64,000 bases of DNA, from contig WKFI01000004.1 in the NCBI GenBank assembly GCA_014872875.1, forward strand, positions 33,767 through 97,766. Direction: 5' to 3'. How positions within the stretch are numbered: the first letter of the stretch is position 1; every line of letters starts with the position of its first letter. The notes beneath the pieces are model-generated. The model did not search any database, was not told the DNA's origin, and was given only the letters and a program-made list of their open reading frames with translations. Shown here one piece after another: positions 1 through 9,079 of this stretch. Position numbers and translations under genes: made by a program. Source of the DNA: Paracoccaceae bacterium. Its GTDB lineage: Bacteria > Pseudomonadota > Alphaproteobacteria > Rhodobacterales > Rhodobacteraceae.

Positions 1-179
1 GCAGTCGTCGTGAACAACAGATCGGCCAGTACCACGATCCCTGCCGTATGCGCGATCACCTGCGCGTCGCTGCTGCGATGTGCCATCAGCATGAAAAACG
101 CGATGCCCGCCCCGGTGCCCAACAGCACACAGGCCCCGATCACATGCAACCAACGAAGGATCAGATCGGGATCCATCAT
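1..179 (-). CDS. DUF2269-like integral membrane protein (N-terminal part only)
   Basis: The minus strand encodes an open frame that begins with two adjacent ATGs (179 and 176) and runs off the left edge of the window, giving 59-60 residues. The visible part starts with a short polar N-terminus (MDPDLILRWLHVIGA) followed by a hydrophobic helix, then an RSSDAQ linker and a second hydrophobic stretch. The 'RWLHVIGA' start with an early membrane helix is typical of small DUF2269 membrane proteins, which often sit beside SDR/DoxX genes like the one upstream here. The start overlaps the stop of the SDR gene (ATGATG), so the two are probably co-translated. Function unknown; the family call rests on the N-terminus only. 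Confidence 0.6.
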   Translation of the reverse strand, partial: MMDPDLILRWLHVIGACVLLGTGAGIAFFMLMAHRSSDAQVIAHTAGIVVLADLLFTTT

Positions 180-1477
180 CGGTCCTCCAGCATCTGATAA
201 GTGACCAGGGCCAAAACCAATCCAGGCAACACCTTGATCATCGGCCCGAGCGGATCGACCCACAATTCCGGCGTCACCACCGCCGACGCCCCGAGATACA
301 AGGCCGAAACGACCGCCATCCCCAAGCAGGCGCGCCCCGCCCAGCGCCGCCAGAGGATTGCCGCCCCCAGTGCCAGATCCACCAGCGCCCAGAACACTAC
401 GCTCGCGTGCGCAAGACCCGATCCCCATCCGGCCTGCTCCAGCAGGGCCGCAGCAGCGTTCACGTGCCACAATCCGATCAGACCCGAAAGCAGCCAGAAT
501 ACGCTTAGCACCGCTACGCACAGCGGCATCATCAGTGCCATCCGTGCCGCCAGCCTCTGCTCCCGTCCGACCCGCAGCTTGGCATGAATTTGCGGCAGCC
601 CGTTCATTGCGTGCCCCATCGCCCCGCGATAGGTCTCTGGATCACCCGTCACGCCATCGGCAATCGCCTGCATCGCCGTGCTGCGCAAAGGCGAGCGCCA
701 GCCGAACCACCCCAGCACATCCGCCGCGCCTGCCACGACCCGGACCACGGGCGTCGGCATCTCCAGCTGCCAACGCGCTGGTGGAACGCCCAGCCAGCGC
801 CGCGTCTCGGCCAATACCTCGCTCAGGCTGCGCGGCGCGTCCTCAACCAGATCATAGCGCCCCGGTGGCAACGCCCCGTCAGCAGCCTCCACCACTGCAC
901 GACACAGATCCTCCATTCCAACAGATTGAATCGGAGAAGCTCCCATTGCCATCACCTGAACCCCGGGAGTCGCTGCCAGCATCCGCAACAACAGCGTTCC
1001 ACCAAAGGCGCCCTGCCCGATCACAAGACCCGGCCGCAGACACCACAGAGGCAGATCCAAGGCGCCAAGCGCTGAATCGCCGCGCGCCTTGCTGCGCATG
1101 AACTCGGTGCTGGCCCCCGGGTCCGCCCCGGCGGCCGAGATCTGGATCAATCCGATCCCCCGGGACGCGCAGGCCTGCCCCAACGCGGCAATCGACAGAT
1201 GATGCACAGCCTCCAGATCTCCCGGCGCCATATCCTGAAGCAACCCGGCGCAATTGACCACCAGATCCACATTATCCAGATACGTCGTCCAAGTGTCTGC
1301 CGTGACCAGATCCCTCAAGTCCGCTACGCGAAAGGGCAGCGCACCCAATACCTGCTGCGCCTGCACCGGATCGCGCCCACAGCCGATCACTCGGTATCCA
1401 GCGTCCTTCAGGGCACGAACCACCTCCGACCCGATAAAGCCGTAAGCCCCTGTTACCAAAACCTGTTTCTGCGCCAT
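176..1477 (-). CDS. NAD(P)-binding SDR-family protein with C-terminal DoxX-like membrane domain
   Basis: A 433-residue protein. The N-terminus carries the Rossmann dinucleotide motif (VTGAYGFIGSEVV, residues 8-20) of atypical/extended short-chain dehydrogenases that bind NAD(P)H, as in complex I NDUFA9-like and nucleoside-diphosphate-sugar epimerase-like proteins. From about residue 310 the sequence turns into four hydrophobic segments, matching the DoxX-like domain that is often fused to these SDRs. The substrate cannot be told. It starts at ATG 1477 and is coupled by an ATGATG overlap to the downstream DUF2269-like membrane protein, suggesting a membrane-associated redox unit. Divergence or transfer signs are not evident. 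Confidence 0.8.
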   Translation of the reverse strand: MAQKQVLVTGAYGFIGSEVVRALKDAGYRVIGCGRDPVQAQQVLGALPFRVADLRDLVTADTWTTYLDNVDLVVNCAGLLQDMAPGDLEAVHHLSIAALGQACASRGIGLIQISAAGADPGASTEFMRSKARGDSALGALDLPLWCLRPGLVIGQGAFGGTLLLRMLAATPGVQVMAMGASPIQSVGMEDLCRAVVEAADGALPPGRYDLVEDAPRSLSEVLAETRRWLGVPPARWQLEMPTPVVRVVAGAADVLGWFGWRSPLRSTAMQAIADGVTGDPETYRGAMGHAMNGLPQIHAKLRVGREQRLAARMALMMPLCVAVLSVFWLLSGLIGLWHVNAAAALLEQAGWGSGLAHASVVFWALVDLALGAAILWRRWAGRACLGMAVVSALYLGASAVVTPELWVDPLGPMIKVLPGLVLALVTYQMLEDR

Positions 1478-1541
1478 GTATCCTCGCTTGCGGACAGCTT
1501 ACGCACCGCAAGGGCTGCGTCCAGACGTAATCCGACGCGTA

Positions 1542-2252
1542 TCAGGCGCTGAACAGCGTCCCGACCACATAGGCAATTGCCGCAGCCGCCCCACCAATGG
1601 CCAGTGTTTCCAGACCCGACCGCCACCAGGGCGCCAGGGACCAGCGGCTTTTCACAGCCCCTATGGCAAAGAACATCCCGGCCGTCATCCAGACCGACCA
1701 GGCAAAAGCTGCTTCCAATCCCAGCAGAAACGGCAACAGCGGGATCAACCCCGCCACCAGAAACGCAAGAAAGGTCGCGATTGCGGCGCGCATTGGGTCG
1801 GGCTCAACCCCGGCAATCCCGTACTCCCCCTCCATCATCAGGTCGATCCAAGATTCCTGCTGCGCTGTGATCGCCGCCGTTGCCTCTTCCAGAACATCGC
1901 CGCTCAACCCTTTCTGGGCGAGGATCTCGCGCACCTCCTGCCGCTCGCCTTCGGGATAGAGCGCAATATGACGTTCCTCGATCTGGCGCAGCCGCCTTGC
2001 ATTGTCCTGCTCGGCCTTGGTGCCCGAGTAATTCCCCGCCGCCATAGAAAACCCATCCGCCAGCACATTGGCCAGTCCCAGCGCCACAATGACAAAGGGC
2101 GACAGCCCCGCGCCCGCGACACCGGCCACGATGGCAAAGGTGGTGACCGACCCGTCGATGCCGCCATAGACCACATCTCGCAACACTCCGCGCCCCGGAG
2201 GCGCACCAATCCTTTTTGCAATGGCTTCAGGCGTGTGGCTGTGATCCGGCAT
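1542..2252 (-). CDS. VIT1/CCC1 transporter family protein
   Basis: A 236-residue membrane protein of the VIT1/CCC1 family, whose known members move Fe2+ or Mn2+ across membranes. The N-terminal part has 'RDVVYGGIDGSVTTFAIVAGVAGAG' style sequence, the family hallmark of the first transmembrane helix, then 'ADGFSMAAGNYSGTKAEQD' at the second helix. A long charged cytoplasmic segment with many Glu residues (about 85-145) corresponds to the metal-binding region in the family, and three more hydrophobic segments follow. It is on the same strand as the SDR gene 64 bp downstream and may be co-transcribed. Metal specificity cannot be read from the sequence. Confidence 0.88.
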   Translation of the reverse strand: MPDHSHTPEAIAKRIGAPPGRGVLRDVVYGGIDGSVTTFAIVAGVAGAGLSPFVIVALGLANVLADGFSMAAGNYSGTKAEQDNARRLRQIEERHIALYPEGERQEVREILAQKGLSGDVLEEATAAITAQQESWIDLMMEGEYGIAGVEPDPMRAAIATFLAFLVAGLIPLLPFLLGLEAAFAWSVWMTAGMFFAIGAVKSRWSLAPWWRSGLETLAIGGAAAAIAYVVGTLFSA

Positions 2253-2396
2253 GGCTGGCTCCGTGCAGTCTGTGCAGTGGCTGGCTGCCCCTAGTCTGTC
2301 CGCAAATACCGGCTTCGACCTTGCGGCAGGTCAAACGGGGTTTTCAGCCGCGCATACCGCGCCTATATCCCGGGCCAGACCATCAGGATCCGGCCC

Positions 2397-2810
2397 ATGA
2401 CCAACCCGAACCCGCTTCGCAAGTTCGACATCACCGCTCAGCAGATCGACCGTGTGGTTACGGTGTTCTATGCACGCATCCGCAGCCACCCCACGTTGGG
2501 TCCGGTCTTTGCCAATCATGTCTCTGACTGGCCGGAACACGAGGCCAAGATCGCCGGGTTCTGGCGCAACGCCATCCTGCGCGAGGGCAGCTACAACGGC
2601 AATCCGATGCGCGTTCATGTCTCGCGCCCGGACATAAAGGCGGAACATTTCCCACTCTGGCTTGATCTGTTTCACGAGGTTCTGCACCAGGAACTTTCCG
2701 ACCCGATCGCCAGCCAATGGAGCGCATTGGCCAATCGCATCGGCGAAGGTTTCCGCACCGGCATTGTCTCGATGCGCCAGAAACCGGACGACGTGCCGTC
2801 CCTGTTCTGA
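2397..2810 (+). CDS. Group III truncated haemoglobin
   Basis: A 137-residue globin-fold protein of the 2-on-2 group III family. Visible hallmarks are the B-helix 'FYARIRSHPTLGPVFA' with Tyr25 at the B10 position, 'FWRNAILREGSYNGNPMRVH' in the E region, and the proximal haem ligand in 'HFPLWLDLF' (His84). Group III members bind O2, NO or peroxide; the physiological role is poorly known. The gene is monocistronic, divergent from the VIT1-family gene and convergent with the TIGR01620 gene, with a hairpin between the latter two. Length fits the family. Start ATG chosen because it precedes the conserved N-terminus directly. Confidence 0.92.
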   Translation: MTNPNPLRKFDITAQQIDRVVTVFYARIRSHPTLGPVFANHVSDWPEHEAKIAGFWRNAILREGSYNGNPMRVHVSRPDIKAEHFPLWLDLFHEVLHQELSDPIASQWSALANRIGEGFRTGIVSMRQKPDDVPSLF

Positions 2811-2849
2811 GCCTCACCCCTTCATTCTGCCAAGAAAACTCCGGGGAGC

Positions 2850-2869
2850 GCGAGGGGCAGGCCCCTCGC
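2850..2869. terminator. GC-rich hairpin between convergent genes
   Basis: A near-perfect inverted repeat (GCGAGGGGC / GCCCCTCGC, arms 2850-2858 and 2861-2869) sits between the convergent haemoglobin and TIGR01620 genes. The tail TGCCATTTTCT on the plus side is only moderately T-rich, so it is a plausible but not ideal intrinsic terminator, possibly acting in both directions. Confidence 0.6.
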
Positions 2870-2889
2870 TGCCATTTTCTCGGCGCACC

Positions 2890-3933
2890 TCACGCTTCGG
2901 ATTTGAACAACCCCGTCAAGGCTCGTTTGATCACGCCTTTCACGCTCGGATGATGGCGTTTTGAAAACGGCATCGGGCGACAGACCTCCATCGCCGCAAT
3001 TCCCACCCGAGCGGTCAGGGCCCCGTTGACCAACCCCTCGCCAAAGCGCCGCGACAGCTTGCCCAGAACCGAACCACCCAAGACCGGCTCCAGCAGGTCA
3101 TCGCCCACGGCCACAGCCCCGGTCGCGGCCAGATGGGTCATCACCGCGCGCAGCAACCGCCAGGAGCCCAACAGCCCCGAACGCCCACCATAAAGTGTCG
3201 CCACCGCCCGGATCATCCGCAGCGAACTCAGCAGAACCGCCATCACATCGGCCAGCGCCAAAGGTACCAGCGCCGTCACCGTTGCCACTTGCCGCGCGGC
3301 CTTCTCGACCTCGCGCAGTGCTGCCTGATCCAGTGGTGCCAGAACCTCATCCTCGGCCAAATCCAGCAAGGCATCCGCATCTAGAATTTCGCCCCGCCGC
3401 TCGGCCAGCCGCGCCCGGCCCCAGCGTGTTTCGCCACGCCCGCGATAAAACCGGTCCAGCGCGTCACACACCTTGCGCGCGGGCTCCATATCCGTGCTGT
3501 CCCGCGCATCGTCCACCTGCGCCCGCAATCCGTCGATCCGACGCAGCCGGGCCAGCCCGGCCAATTCCCGCAGACTCAGGACCAACGCCACCAACACCAG
3601 CACGGCAAAGGCACCCGTCACCACCATGCCGAAGAGCGGCCAGCGCTGTAAAAGCCCCAGCGCAAAATCCCAGGCCGCCACCCCCACCGCAGCCGAGATC
3701 ACCGCCAGCAACAGCCCCCAGAACCATTTTGCCAGCGGGCTGGGCCGCACCTGCGCCAAGGCCAGCGCCCGCTCGGCCGCAACGGGGTCCGCCAAGCCAA
3801 CTTCGCCTGCAAGATCCGGCACCGGCGGCGCGTCAGCCACGTTCGGCGCGCCATCCCCTTCCGCCTCCAGATCAATGATCACCGGGCCTTTCGTCGGGTC
3901 TTTCACCGACTCGTTCACCGGGCCTTCGCTCAT
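2890..3933 (-). CDS. TIGR01620-family membrane protein (YcjF-like, DUF697)
   Basis: A 347-residue protein with an acidic/proline-rich N-terminus, two adjacent transmembrane segments at about residues 70-115 (WFWGLLLAVISAAVGVAAW and a Val/Leu-rich segment), and a cytoplasmic C-terminal domain with the DUF697-type helical pattern. Homologues are partners of the YcjX GTP-binding protein in proteobacteria, where the pair is linked to envelope stress. Here it is third in a tight operon: its ATG overlaps the stop of the GNAT gene (ATGA, 3930-3933), which in turn overlaps ycjX. The exact role of the pair is not established. Confidence 0.85.
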   Translation of the reverse strand: MSEGPVNESVKDPTKGPVIIDLEAEGDGAPNVADAPPVPDLAGEVGLADPVAAERALALAQVRPSPLAKWFWGLLLAVISAAVGVAAWDFALGLLQRWPLFGMVVTGAFAVLVLVALVLSLRELAGLARLRRIDGLRAQVDDARDSTDMEPARKVCDALDRFYRGRGETRWGRARLAERRGEILDADALLDLAEDEVLAPLDQAALREVEKAARQVATVTALVPLALADVMAVLLSSLRMIRAVATLYGGRSGLLGSWRLLRAVMTHLAATGAVAVGDDLLEPVLGGSVLGKLSRRFGEGLVNGALTARVGIAAMEVCRPMPFSKRHHPSVKGVIKRALTGLFKSEA

Positions 3934-4502
3934 GTCTCGTCTTTCTTGGTTGTGTCTTTCTCGATTGTGTCTTTATCGACCTTGCCCGTCGGCGCATCCT
4001 TGGACTTGCCTGCCGCCTCCTTCACCGCCTCATTCGGCCCCGTCGCCGCGGGCTTGCCGGATTTCTGCCGCACCCATTCAAAAGCGATGTCCGGCAGACC
4101 TTCCTCGTTCCGGCTGCCATCGCTGGTCTCTATGGGCACAAAGCCTTCGCGCCGGTAGAAACGCTGCGCGCCGACATTGTGCTGAAACGCCCACAGCATC
4201 AGCCTGTCCGACCCTTCCTTGGCATGATCCAACAGTTGCTTGCCAATCCCGGTCTTGTGCGCCCCCCGCGCCACATAGAGCGCGCAGATTTCTTCGCCAT
4301 CCCTGGCCAGGAACCCCAGCACCTGATGATCCATCTCGGCCACCGTGACCCATCCGCGCTCGATCATCGTGCCACAGAACCCGATCGTCTCTGCCGCCGT
4401 GTAGAGCTTGGGCATCCACTCGGTATCCATCATGAAGCGATACAGGATCTCGCCAGTCGTCCCGGCATCTGTTGGATAAGCAGCACGCAGGGTGACCGTC
4501 AT
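3930..4502 (-). CDS. GNAT-family N-acetyltransferase
   Basis: A 190-residue protein. Residues 1-140 form a GNAT fold: 'RAAYPTDAGTTGEIL' at the start, 'QVLGFLARDGEEICALYVA' for strands 4-5 and the acetyl-CoA pyrophosphate loop 'RGAHKTGIGKQLLDHA', then 'RFYRREGFVPIET'. The C-terminus is a Lys/Asp/Thr-rich tail (about 40 residues). I place the start at ATG 4502 because it overlaps the ycjX stop as ATGA; a longer frame reaching 4736 would lie inside ycjX and has no family match. It sits between ycjX and the TIGR01620 gene, coupled to both. The substrate is unknown. Confidence 0.85.
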   Translation of the reverse strand: MTVTLRAAYPTDAGTTGEILYRFMMDTEWMPKLYTAAETIGFCGTMIERGWVTVAEMDHQVLGFLARDGEEICALYVARGAHKTGIGKQLLDHAKEGSDRLMLWAFQHNVGAQRFYRREGFVPIETSDGSRNEEGLPDIAFEWVRQKSGKPAATGPNEAVKEAAGKSKDAPTGKVDKDTIEKDTTKKDET

Positions 4503-5947
4503 AGCTTGTCTCCGAACAGGAACTGCGCCGCCCGGTCCAGCCGGATATGCGGCGGACCGTCGCCCGGCTTCAATGTCAGCGGTGCAGGCGCAAAGCGCAT
4601 TGCCTGATATTCCGCATCCAGCCAGCGCTCCGCCCCCTGCCGCGCTGGCGTCAACAGGTGTGACGGATCTTCGGGCAAGGCGCCGGGAAAAAATGCAGCC
4701 GCCTTGCCGGTCTCCTCCAGAATGCCGCGCACGCACGGGATCTCGGCCCCGTTGTGCTGACGTATTTCCTCGGTCGTGGCCCGCAGCGAAGCCAGCGCCA
4801 GAGCCTGCGTTTCCGCCCCCGCAAAACCCGCCCGATCGCGTGCGTCCCGGGTGATCGCCTCGATGATCGCGGTCAGTTGGGGATGCTGCAGATGGTGCAG
4901 ATGGTCGGCCTTGGTGGCAGCAAACAGGATACGATCCACCCGCTTGCCCATCAGAAGCCGGGTCAGAAACCCGTTCCGCCCGGGCCGAAACGCCGTCAGA
5001 ATATCGCTCATCGCCAGCCGCATGTCCTCGACCGCGCGCGGACCGGAATGAATCGCGCCCAGCGCATCGACCAGCACGATCTGCCGGTCGATCCGGGCAA
5101 AATGCTGCTTGAAAAAAGGTTTGACCACTTCCGCCTTATACGCCTCGAACCGCCGCTCCATCTCCCGGTGCAGCGACCGGCGCTGCGATGGCCCATCCAC
5201 CGGCAAAGGCGCAAAGGTCAGGACCGGAGAGCCTTCCAGATCGCCCGGCAACAGGAACCGCCCCGGCGTGCAATCGTAGAACCCGTCCTGCCGCGCCGCG
5301 CTCAGATAGGCTGCAAACCCGGCGGCCAGCGCTTTGGCCGCAACCTCGTCATGCTCGGCCGTTGGATCCACCTGCCGTGCCTGCTCCAGAAACGCCGCCG
5401 CGCAGGCCCGGTTGGCAATCCGCTCCAGCACGTCCTGGGACCAGTCCGCATAACTGCGGTCCATCAGCCCCAAATCCAGCAGCCATTCACCGGGGTAATC
5501 GACGATATCCAAATGCACGGTGCGGGGGCCCTGAAGACCCGACAACAAGCCCGAAGGCCGCACCCGCAGGCTCAGCCGTAATTCCGACACCGCGCGGGTC
5601 GAGTCAGGCCATTGCGGTGTTTGCGAGGTCAGGCTCGCCAGATGCCCCTCGAAATCAAACCGCGGCACCGTGTTATCGGGCTGCGGTTGCAGGAATGCCG
5701 CCTCGACACGCCCATCGCGGACCGCCGCCAGTTGCCCCATTCTGCCCCGGTTCAGCAGGTTGGCGACCAGCGCGGTGATGAACACCGTCTTGCCGGACCG
5801 CGCCAATCCCGTGACCCCCAGCCGGATCGAGGGTTCGAACAGTGTCTCGGACACCGTATCCCCCACGGTCTCGACGCTGCGAACCACCCTGTCGGCGAGA
5901 GTTGAAATGACCAATGCGCTGCCCTGCCAATATGCCTTGGCCCCCAA
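4499..5947 (-). CDS. YcjX-family GTP-binding protein
   Basis: A 482-residue P-loop protein. The phosphate-binding loop GLARSGKT is at residues 47-54, and the protein is long and C-terminally helical as in the YcjX/DUF463 family, a predicted nucleoside-triphosphatase associated with membrane stress. '[17 protein letters not shown]' around residue 145 is the conserved switch-like region of the family. It is the first gene of a three-gene coupled operon with the GNAT protein and the TIGR01620 membrane partner. The ATG at 5947 gives a slightly long N-terminus; a TTG about 11 codons downstream is an alternative start. It is divergent from truA. Confidence 0.88.
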   Translation of the reverse strand: MGAKAYWQGSALVISTLADRVVRSVETVGDTVSETLFEPSIRLGVTGLARSGKTVFITALVANLLNRGRMGQLAAVRDGRVEAAFLQPQPDNTVPRFDFEGHLASLTSQTPQWPDSTRAVSELRLSLRVRPSGLLSGLQGPRTVHLDIVDYPGEWLLDLGLMDRSYADWSQDVLERIANRACAAAFLEQARQVDPTAEHDEVAAKALAAGFAAYLSAARQDGFYDCTPGRFLLPGDLEGSPVLTFAPLPVDGPSQRRSLHREMERRFEAYKAEVVKPFFKQHFARIDRQIVLVDALGAIHSGPRAVEDMRLAMSDILTAFRPGRNGFLTRLLMGKRVDRILFAATKADHLHHLQHPQLTAIIEAITRDARDRAGFAGAETQALALASLRATTEEIRQHNGAEIPCVRGILEETGKAAAFFPGALPEDPSHLLTPARQGAERWLDAEYQAMRFAPAPLTLKPGDGPPHIRLDRAAQFLFGDKL

Positions 5948-6030
5948 GATATGCAGCCACAGCCGACGTTACCAGTGTTCATTCAGGGACAGGGCTTGCC
6001 CAGACCCGCGTCTCGGGCTACCAGCCCGCC

Positions 6031-6798
6031 ATGCCGCGTTACGCCCTCAAAGTCGAATACCAAGGCGCCCCTTTCGCCGGGTGGCAGCGCCAGAAAGATC
6101 AGCCCTCGGTCCAGGGCGCGATCGAGGCTGCGCTTTCCAAACTGCAAAAGGGCGACCACACCATCGCCGCTGCCGGGCGCACCGATGCAGGCGTGCATGC
6201 GCTGGGCCAGGTTGCCCATTGTGACATGGCACGCGACTGGGATCCGTTCCGCCTGTCCGAAGCGTTGAACTTCCACCTCAAACCTGATCCCGTCGCCATC
6301 GTGGCCGCTGCGCAGGTCGCTGATGACTGGCACGCCCGGTTCACCGCGCTTGAACGGCAATACCTGTTCCGCATTCTCACCCGCCGCGCCCCTGCCACCC
6401 ATGACAAGGGCCAGGTCTGGCAGGTCAGCCACGATCTGGACGTGGACGCCATGCAGGAGGCCGCCAATCACCTGATCGGTCGCCACGACTTCACCACCTT
6501 CCGCAGCTCGATCTGCCAGGCGGCCAGCCCGGTCAAAACGCTGGATGAGCTGCGCATTGAACGGGTTGCAGGCCTGTCGGGCCCCGAAATCCATTTCCAC
6601 GTGCGCGCCCGGTCTTTCCTGCACAACCAGGTGCGCAGCTTCGTCGGCACTTTGGAACGCGTCGGTGCCGGCAGCTGGTTACCCGAAGACGTCCGCGACG
6701 CGCTGGACGCAAAAGACCGCGCCGCCTGCGGCCCGGTCTGCCCCGGCCACGGGCTTTACCTGGCCCGCGTCGGATACCCCGAAGATCCCTTCCGATAA
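6031..6798 (+). CDS. truA: tRNA pseudouridine(38-40) synthase TruA
   Basis: A 255-residue enzyme that isomerises uridines 38-40 in the anticodon arm of tRNAs. The TruA signature is complete: '[19 protein letters not shown]' at the N-terminus, the catalytic block '[17 protein letters not shown]' with the essential Asp at about residue 52, 'RQYLFRI' and '[17 protein letters not shown]' near the C-terminus. The frame is open upstream to 5914, but ATG 6031 starts exactly at the conserved family N-terminus. The gene stands alone, divergent from ycjX and convergent with the thioesterase gene. Confidence 0.97.
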   Translation: MPRYALKVEYQGAPFAGWQRQKDQPSVQGAIEAALSKLQKGDHTIAAAGRTDAGVHALGQVAHCDMARDWDPFRLSEALNFHLKPDPVAIVAAAQVADDWHARFTALERQYLFRILTRRAPATHDKGQVWQVSHDLDVDAMQEAANHLIGRHDFTTFRSSICQAASPVKTLDELRIERVAGLSGPEIHFHVRARSFLHNQVRSFVGTLERVGAGSWLPEDVRDALDAKDRAACGPVCPGHGLYLARVGYPEDPFR

Positions 6799-6888
6799 CG
6801 CGTCACGCTGTCGCCTGCGCGGAGGAGGCGCCCGCAGGGCAACGACGACAAAAACTTGCGCGCCGCAGGCGCACAATTTGACAACGGG

Positions 6889-7677
6889 TCACTTGACCGG
6901 ATGCAGCACCAGCGTCTGCAACGCCATGCCCACCGGGCCGTGCACATCATGCAGCACTGCCTGTGACATCCCCACACCGTTCTCCTGCCAATGCGACACC
7001 GCATCGGCCGCGTGCCAATCGCCCACCGGTTCGCGATGAATCTGCAAGGTCAAATCCGTATTCATGAACCCCAGTTCGCGTTGTGTCGCATTCCACGATA
7101 TCCCGTTGCCACAATCGGCCAGCGCACAGATCGACTGGATCGGACTGTCCTCTTCCCCCTCCACCAAAGGCGGTGTTTTCATCCACAGCGCCTTCGGTCC
7201 CGGTCCGAATTCCACACCGGGCGGGTACGCCACCTCGATGAAATCGGCAAAGGCAGGCTGATCATGAACCATCGAGCGCAACGGCGCAGCCCCCAACGTT
7301 GCCGCTTCGAAATCCAGCACCTCCACCGGCGCCGTCGGCACCCCGGGCATGTCCTTGCGCACCAGATGCATCGACGACCCGGACACGCAGAGCGTCCCTG
7401 CACCATCCAGGATTTCGACCCGTGTGGTCGCCAGCGTTCGAGAATTCCGCGTGACCTCACAAGTCACGTAAAGCCCGGTCAACGGGCACGGGCGCAGAAT
7501 ATCGAGCGTCAGCCGGGTCAGCATCTTTCCCTCCCCGACCGCTGCTTCGCAGGCCCGCACGGCCAATCCGGTCACCGGCCCGGCATGACAGTAGTCGGGG
7601 GACCATGGACCGCGTGCCGGGTCATTGCCCAGAAACGCGCCATCCTCGGCCACCCGAAAATAGGCAAGATCCGCCAT
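6889..7677 (-). CDS. Acyl-CoA thioesterase-family (double hotdog) protein
   Basis: A 262-residue protein resembling the TesB-like double-hotdog thioesterases (acyl-CoA thioesterase domain protein). The N-terminal hotdog includes 'NDPARGPWSPDYCHAGPVTGLAVRACE' and 'LTRLTLDILRPCPLTGL', and the second half ends in 'QAVLHDVHGPVGMALQTLVLHPV', which resembles the 'SQ..L.D..G..G...Q.L' end of this group. Such enzymes hydrolyse acyl-CoA thioesters in the cytoplasm. It lies 5 bp downstream of an acyl-CoA dehydrogenase on the same strand, so a joint role in degrading an acyl-CoA is likely. Substrate unknown. Confidence 0.75.
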   Translation of the reverse strand: MADLAYFRVAEDGAFLGNDPARGPWSPDYCHAGPVTGLAVRACEAAVGEGKMLTRLTLDILRPCPLTGLYVTCEVTRNSRTLATTRVEILDGAGTLCVSGSSMHLVRKDMPGVPTAPVEVLDFEAATLGAAPLRSMVHDQPAFADFIEVAYPPGVEFGPGPKALWMKTPPLVEGEEDSPIQSICALADCGNGISWNATQRELGFMNTDLTLQIHREPVGDWHAADAVSHWQENGVGMSQAVLHDVHGPVGMALQTLVLHPVK

Positions 7678-7682
7678 CGGGA

Positions 7683-8918
7683 TCAGACCTTCTCCTGCGT
7701 GTATTTCTTCAGCTCGGCCCGCGCCACCTGCCGCCGGTGCACCGCATCCGGGCCATCCGCCAGCCGCAAGGCCCGCTGCCAGGTCCAGCTCATCGCCAGC
7801 GGCGTGTCCTGTGAAATCCCCTGCCCGCCATGCATCTGTACAGCTTCGTCAATGACCTTCAGTGCGACGCGCGGCGCTACGACCTTGATCTGGCTGATAT
7901 ATGGCGCTGCAGCACGCGCATCGCCCTGGTCCATCATCCAGGCCGCTTTCAGACACATCAGCCGGGCCATCTCGATCTCCATCCGGCATTCGGCGATAAT
8001 GTCATAGTTCGCCCCCAGTTGAGCCAGCTTCTTGCCGAACGCCTCTTTCGCCAGCGACCGCTTGCACATCAGCTCCAGCGCGGCCTCCGCCTGCCCGATC
8101 GACCGCATGCAATGGTGAATGCGTCCCGGCCCAAGACGGCCCTGCGCAATCTCGAACCCGCGCCCTTCGCCCAGCAGGATGTTTTCAGCCGGCACCCGCA
8201 CATCCGTGAATCGCATGTGCATATGCCCGTGCGGCGCGTCGTCATGGCCATAGACCATCATCGGGCGCAGGATTTCGATGCCCGGCGCGTCTGCGGGCAC
8301 CACGATCATCGATTGGCGCTTGTGCTTGGGCAGGTCATCGCCCCCAGTCTTGACCATGACGATATAGACCTTGCAGCGCGGATCCCCCGCGCCCGAGGCC
8401 CAGTATTTCTCGCCGTTCAGCACGTATTCATCGCCATCGCGCACGCAGGACATCGAAATGTTGGTGGCGTCCGAGCTGGCCACATCCGGTTCGGTCATCA
8501 GATAGGCCGAGCGGATTTCCCCCTCCAACAGTGGCTTCAGCCACTCTTCTTTCATCGCGTCCGAGCCGTACCGTTCGAACACTTCCATATTGCCGGTGTC
8601 GGGCGCCGAACAGTTGAACACCTCCGCCGCCAACGGGGTCTTGCCCATCTCCTCGGCGAAATAGGCATATTCGACGGTGCTCAGCCCATATCCCTTGTCG
8701 CTGTCGGTCAACCAGAAATTCCAAAGTCCCTGCGCCTTGGCCTTGGCTTTCAAGCCTTCCAGAATCTCCGATTGCCGTGCGGTATATTGCCAGCGATCTT
8801 CCTTGCCGATCTCACCGTGGTATTCGTCTTCCAGGGGCATGATCTCATCCCGTACCATCGTGGCGACGCGGTCCAGAAGCTTGCGGTGGTCCTCCCGCAT
8901 TCCGAAATTCATGTCCAT
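7683..8918 (-). CDS. Acyl-CoA dehydrogenase (ACAD10/11-like)
   Basis: A 411-residue FAD flavoprotein that introduces an alpha,beta double bond in an acyl-CoA. Features: 'AYLMTEPDVASSDATNI' (FAD/substrate binding in the middle domain), 'LNGEKYWASGAGDPRC', 'FTDVRVPAENILLGEGRGFEIAQGRLGPGRIHH', and 'VQMHGGQGISQDTPL' with the C-terminal 'RALRLADGPDAVHRRQVA'. The 'GDPRC' and 'ADGPDAVH' wording is typical of the ACAD10/11-like branch. First gene of a two-gene operon with the thioesterase; divergent from the GhrA-like gene. Confidence 0.93.
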   Translation of the reverse strand: MDMNFGMREDHRKLLDRVATMVRDEIMPLEDEYHGEIGKEDRWQYTARQSEILEGLKAKAKAQGLWNFWLTDSDKGYGLSTVEYAYFAEEMGKTPLAAEVFNCSAPDTGNMEVFERYGSDAMKEEWLKPLLEGEIRSAYLMTEPDVASSDATNISMSCVRDGDEYVLNGEKYWASGAGDPRCKVYIVMVKTGGDDLPKHKRQSMIVVPADAPGIEILRPMMVYGHDDAPHGHMHMRFTDVRVPAENILLGEGRGFEIAQGRLGPGRIHHCMRSIGQAEAALELMCKRSLAKEAFGKKLAQLGANYDIIAECRMEIEMARLMCLKAAWMMDQGDARAAAPYISQIKVVAPRVALKVIDEAVQMHGGQGISQDTPLAMSWTWQRALRLADGPDAVHRRQVARAELKKYTQEKV

Positions 8919-9079
8919 GGTTCAAGTCCCTCCCAAAAAATCCAATTTGGCGCGCCTGGCAGGCTTTGCCTTTTGATAAAAACCATGTCTTATTCGCCCG
9001 CGCATTGTCCACCGGGCGTGACGGAACGTCATTCCGCAGTGCGAAAGAAAGACCTGTATTCCAAGGGGGAGACACCCAA

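Noticed and set aside
4503..4736. Longer start for the GNAT protein
   Set aside because: The extension lies wholly inside ycjX in another frame; the ATGA overlap at 4499-4502 gives a start at the conserved domain.
6799..6888. Intrinsic terminator between truA and the thioesterase gene
   Set aside because: Only short imperfect inverted repeats (CCTGCG/CGCAGG and TGCGC/GCGCA) without a T tract; not strong enough to annotate.
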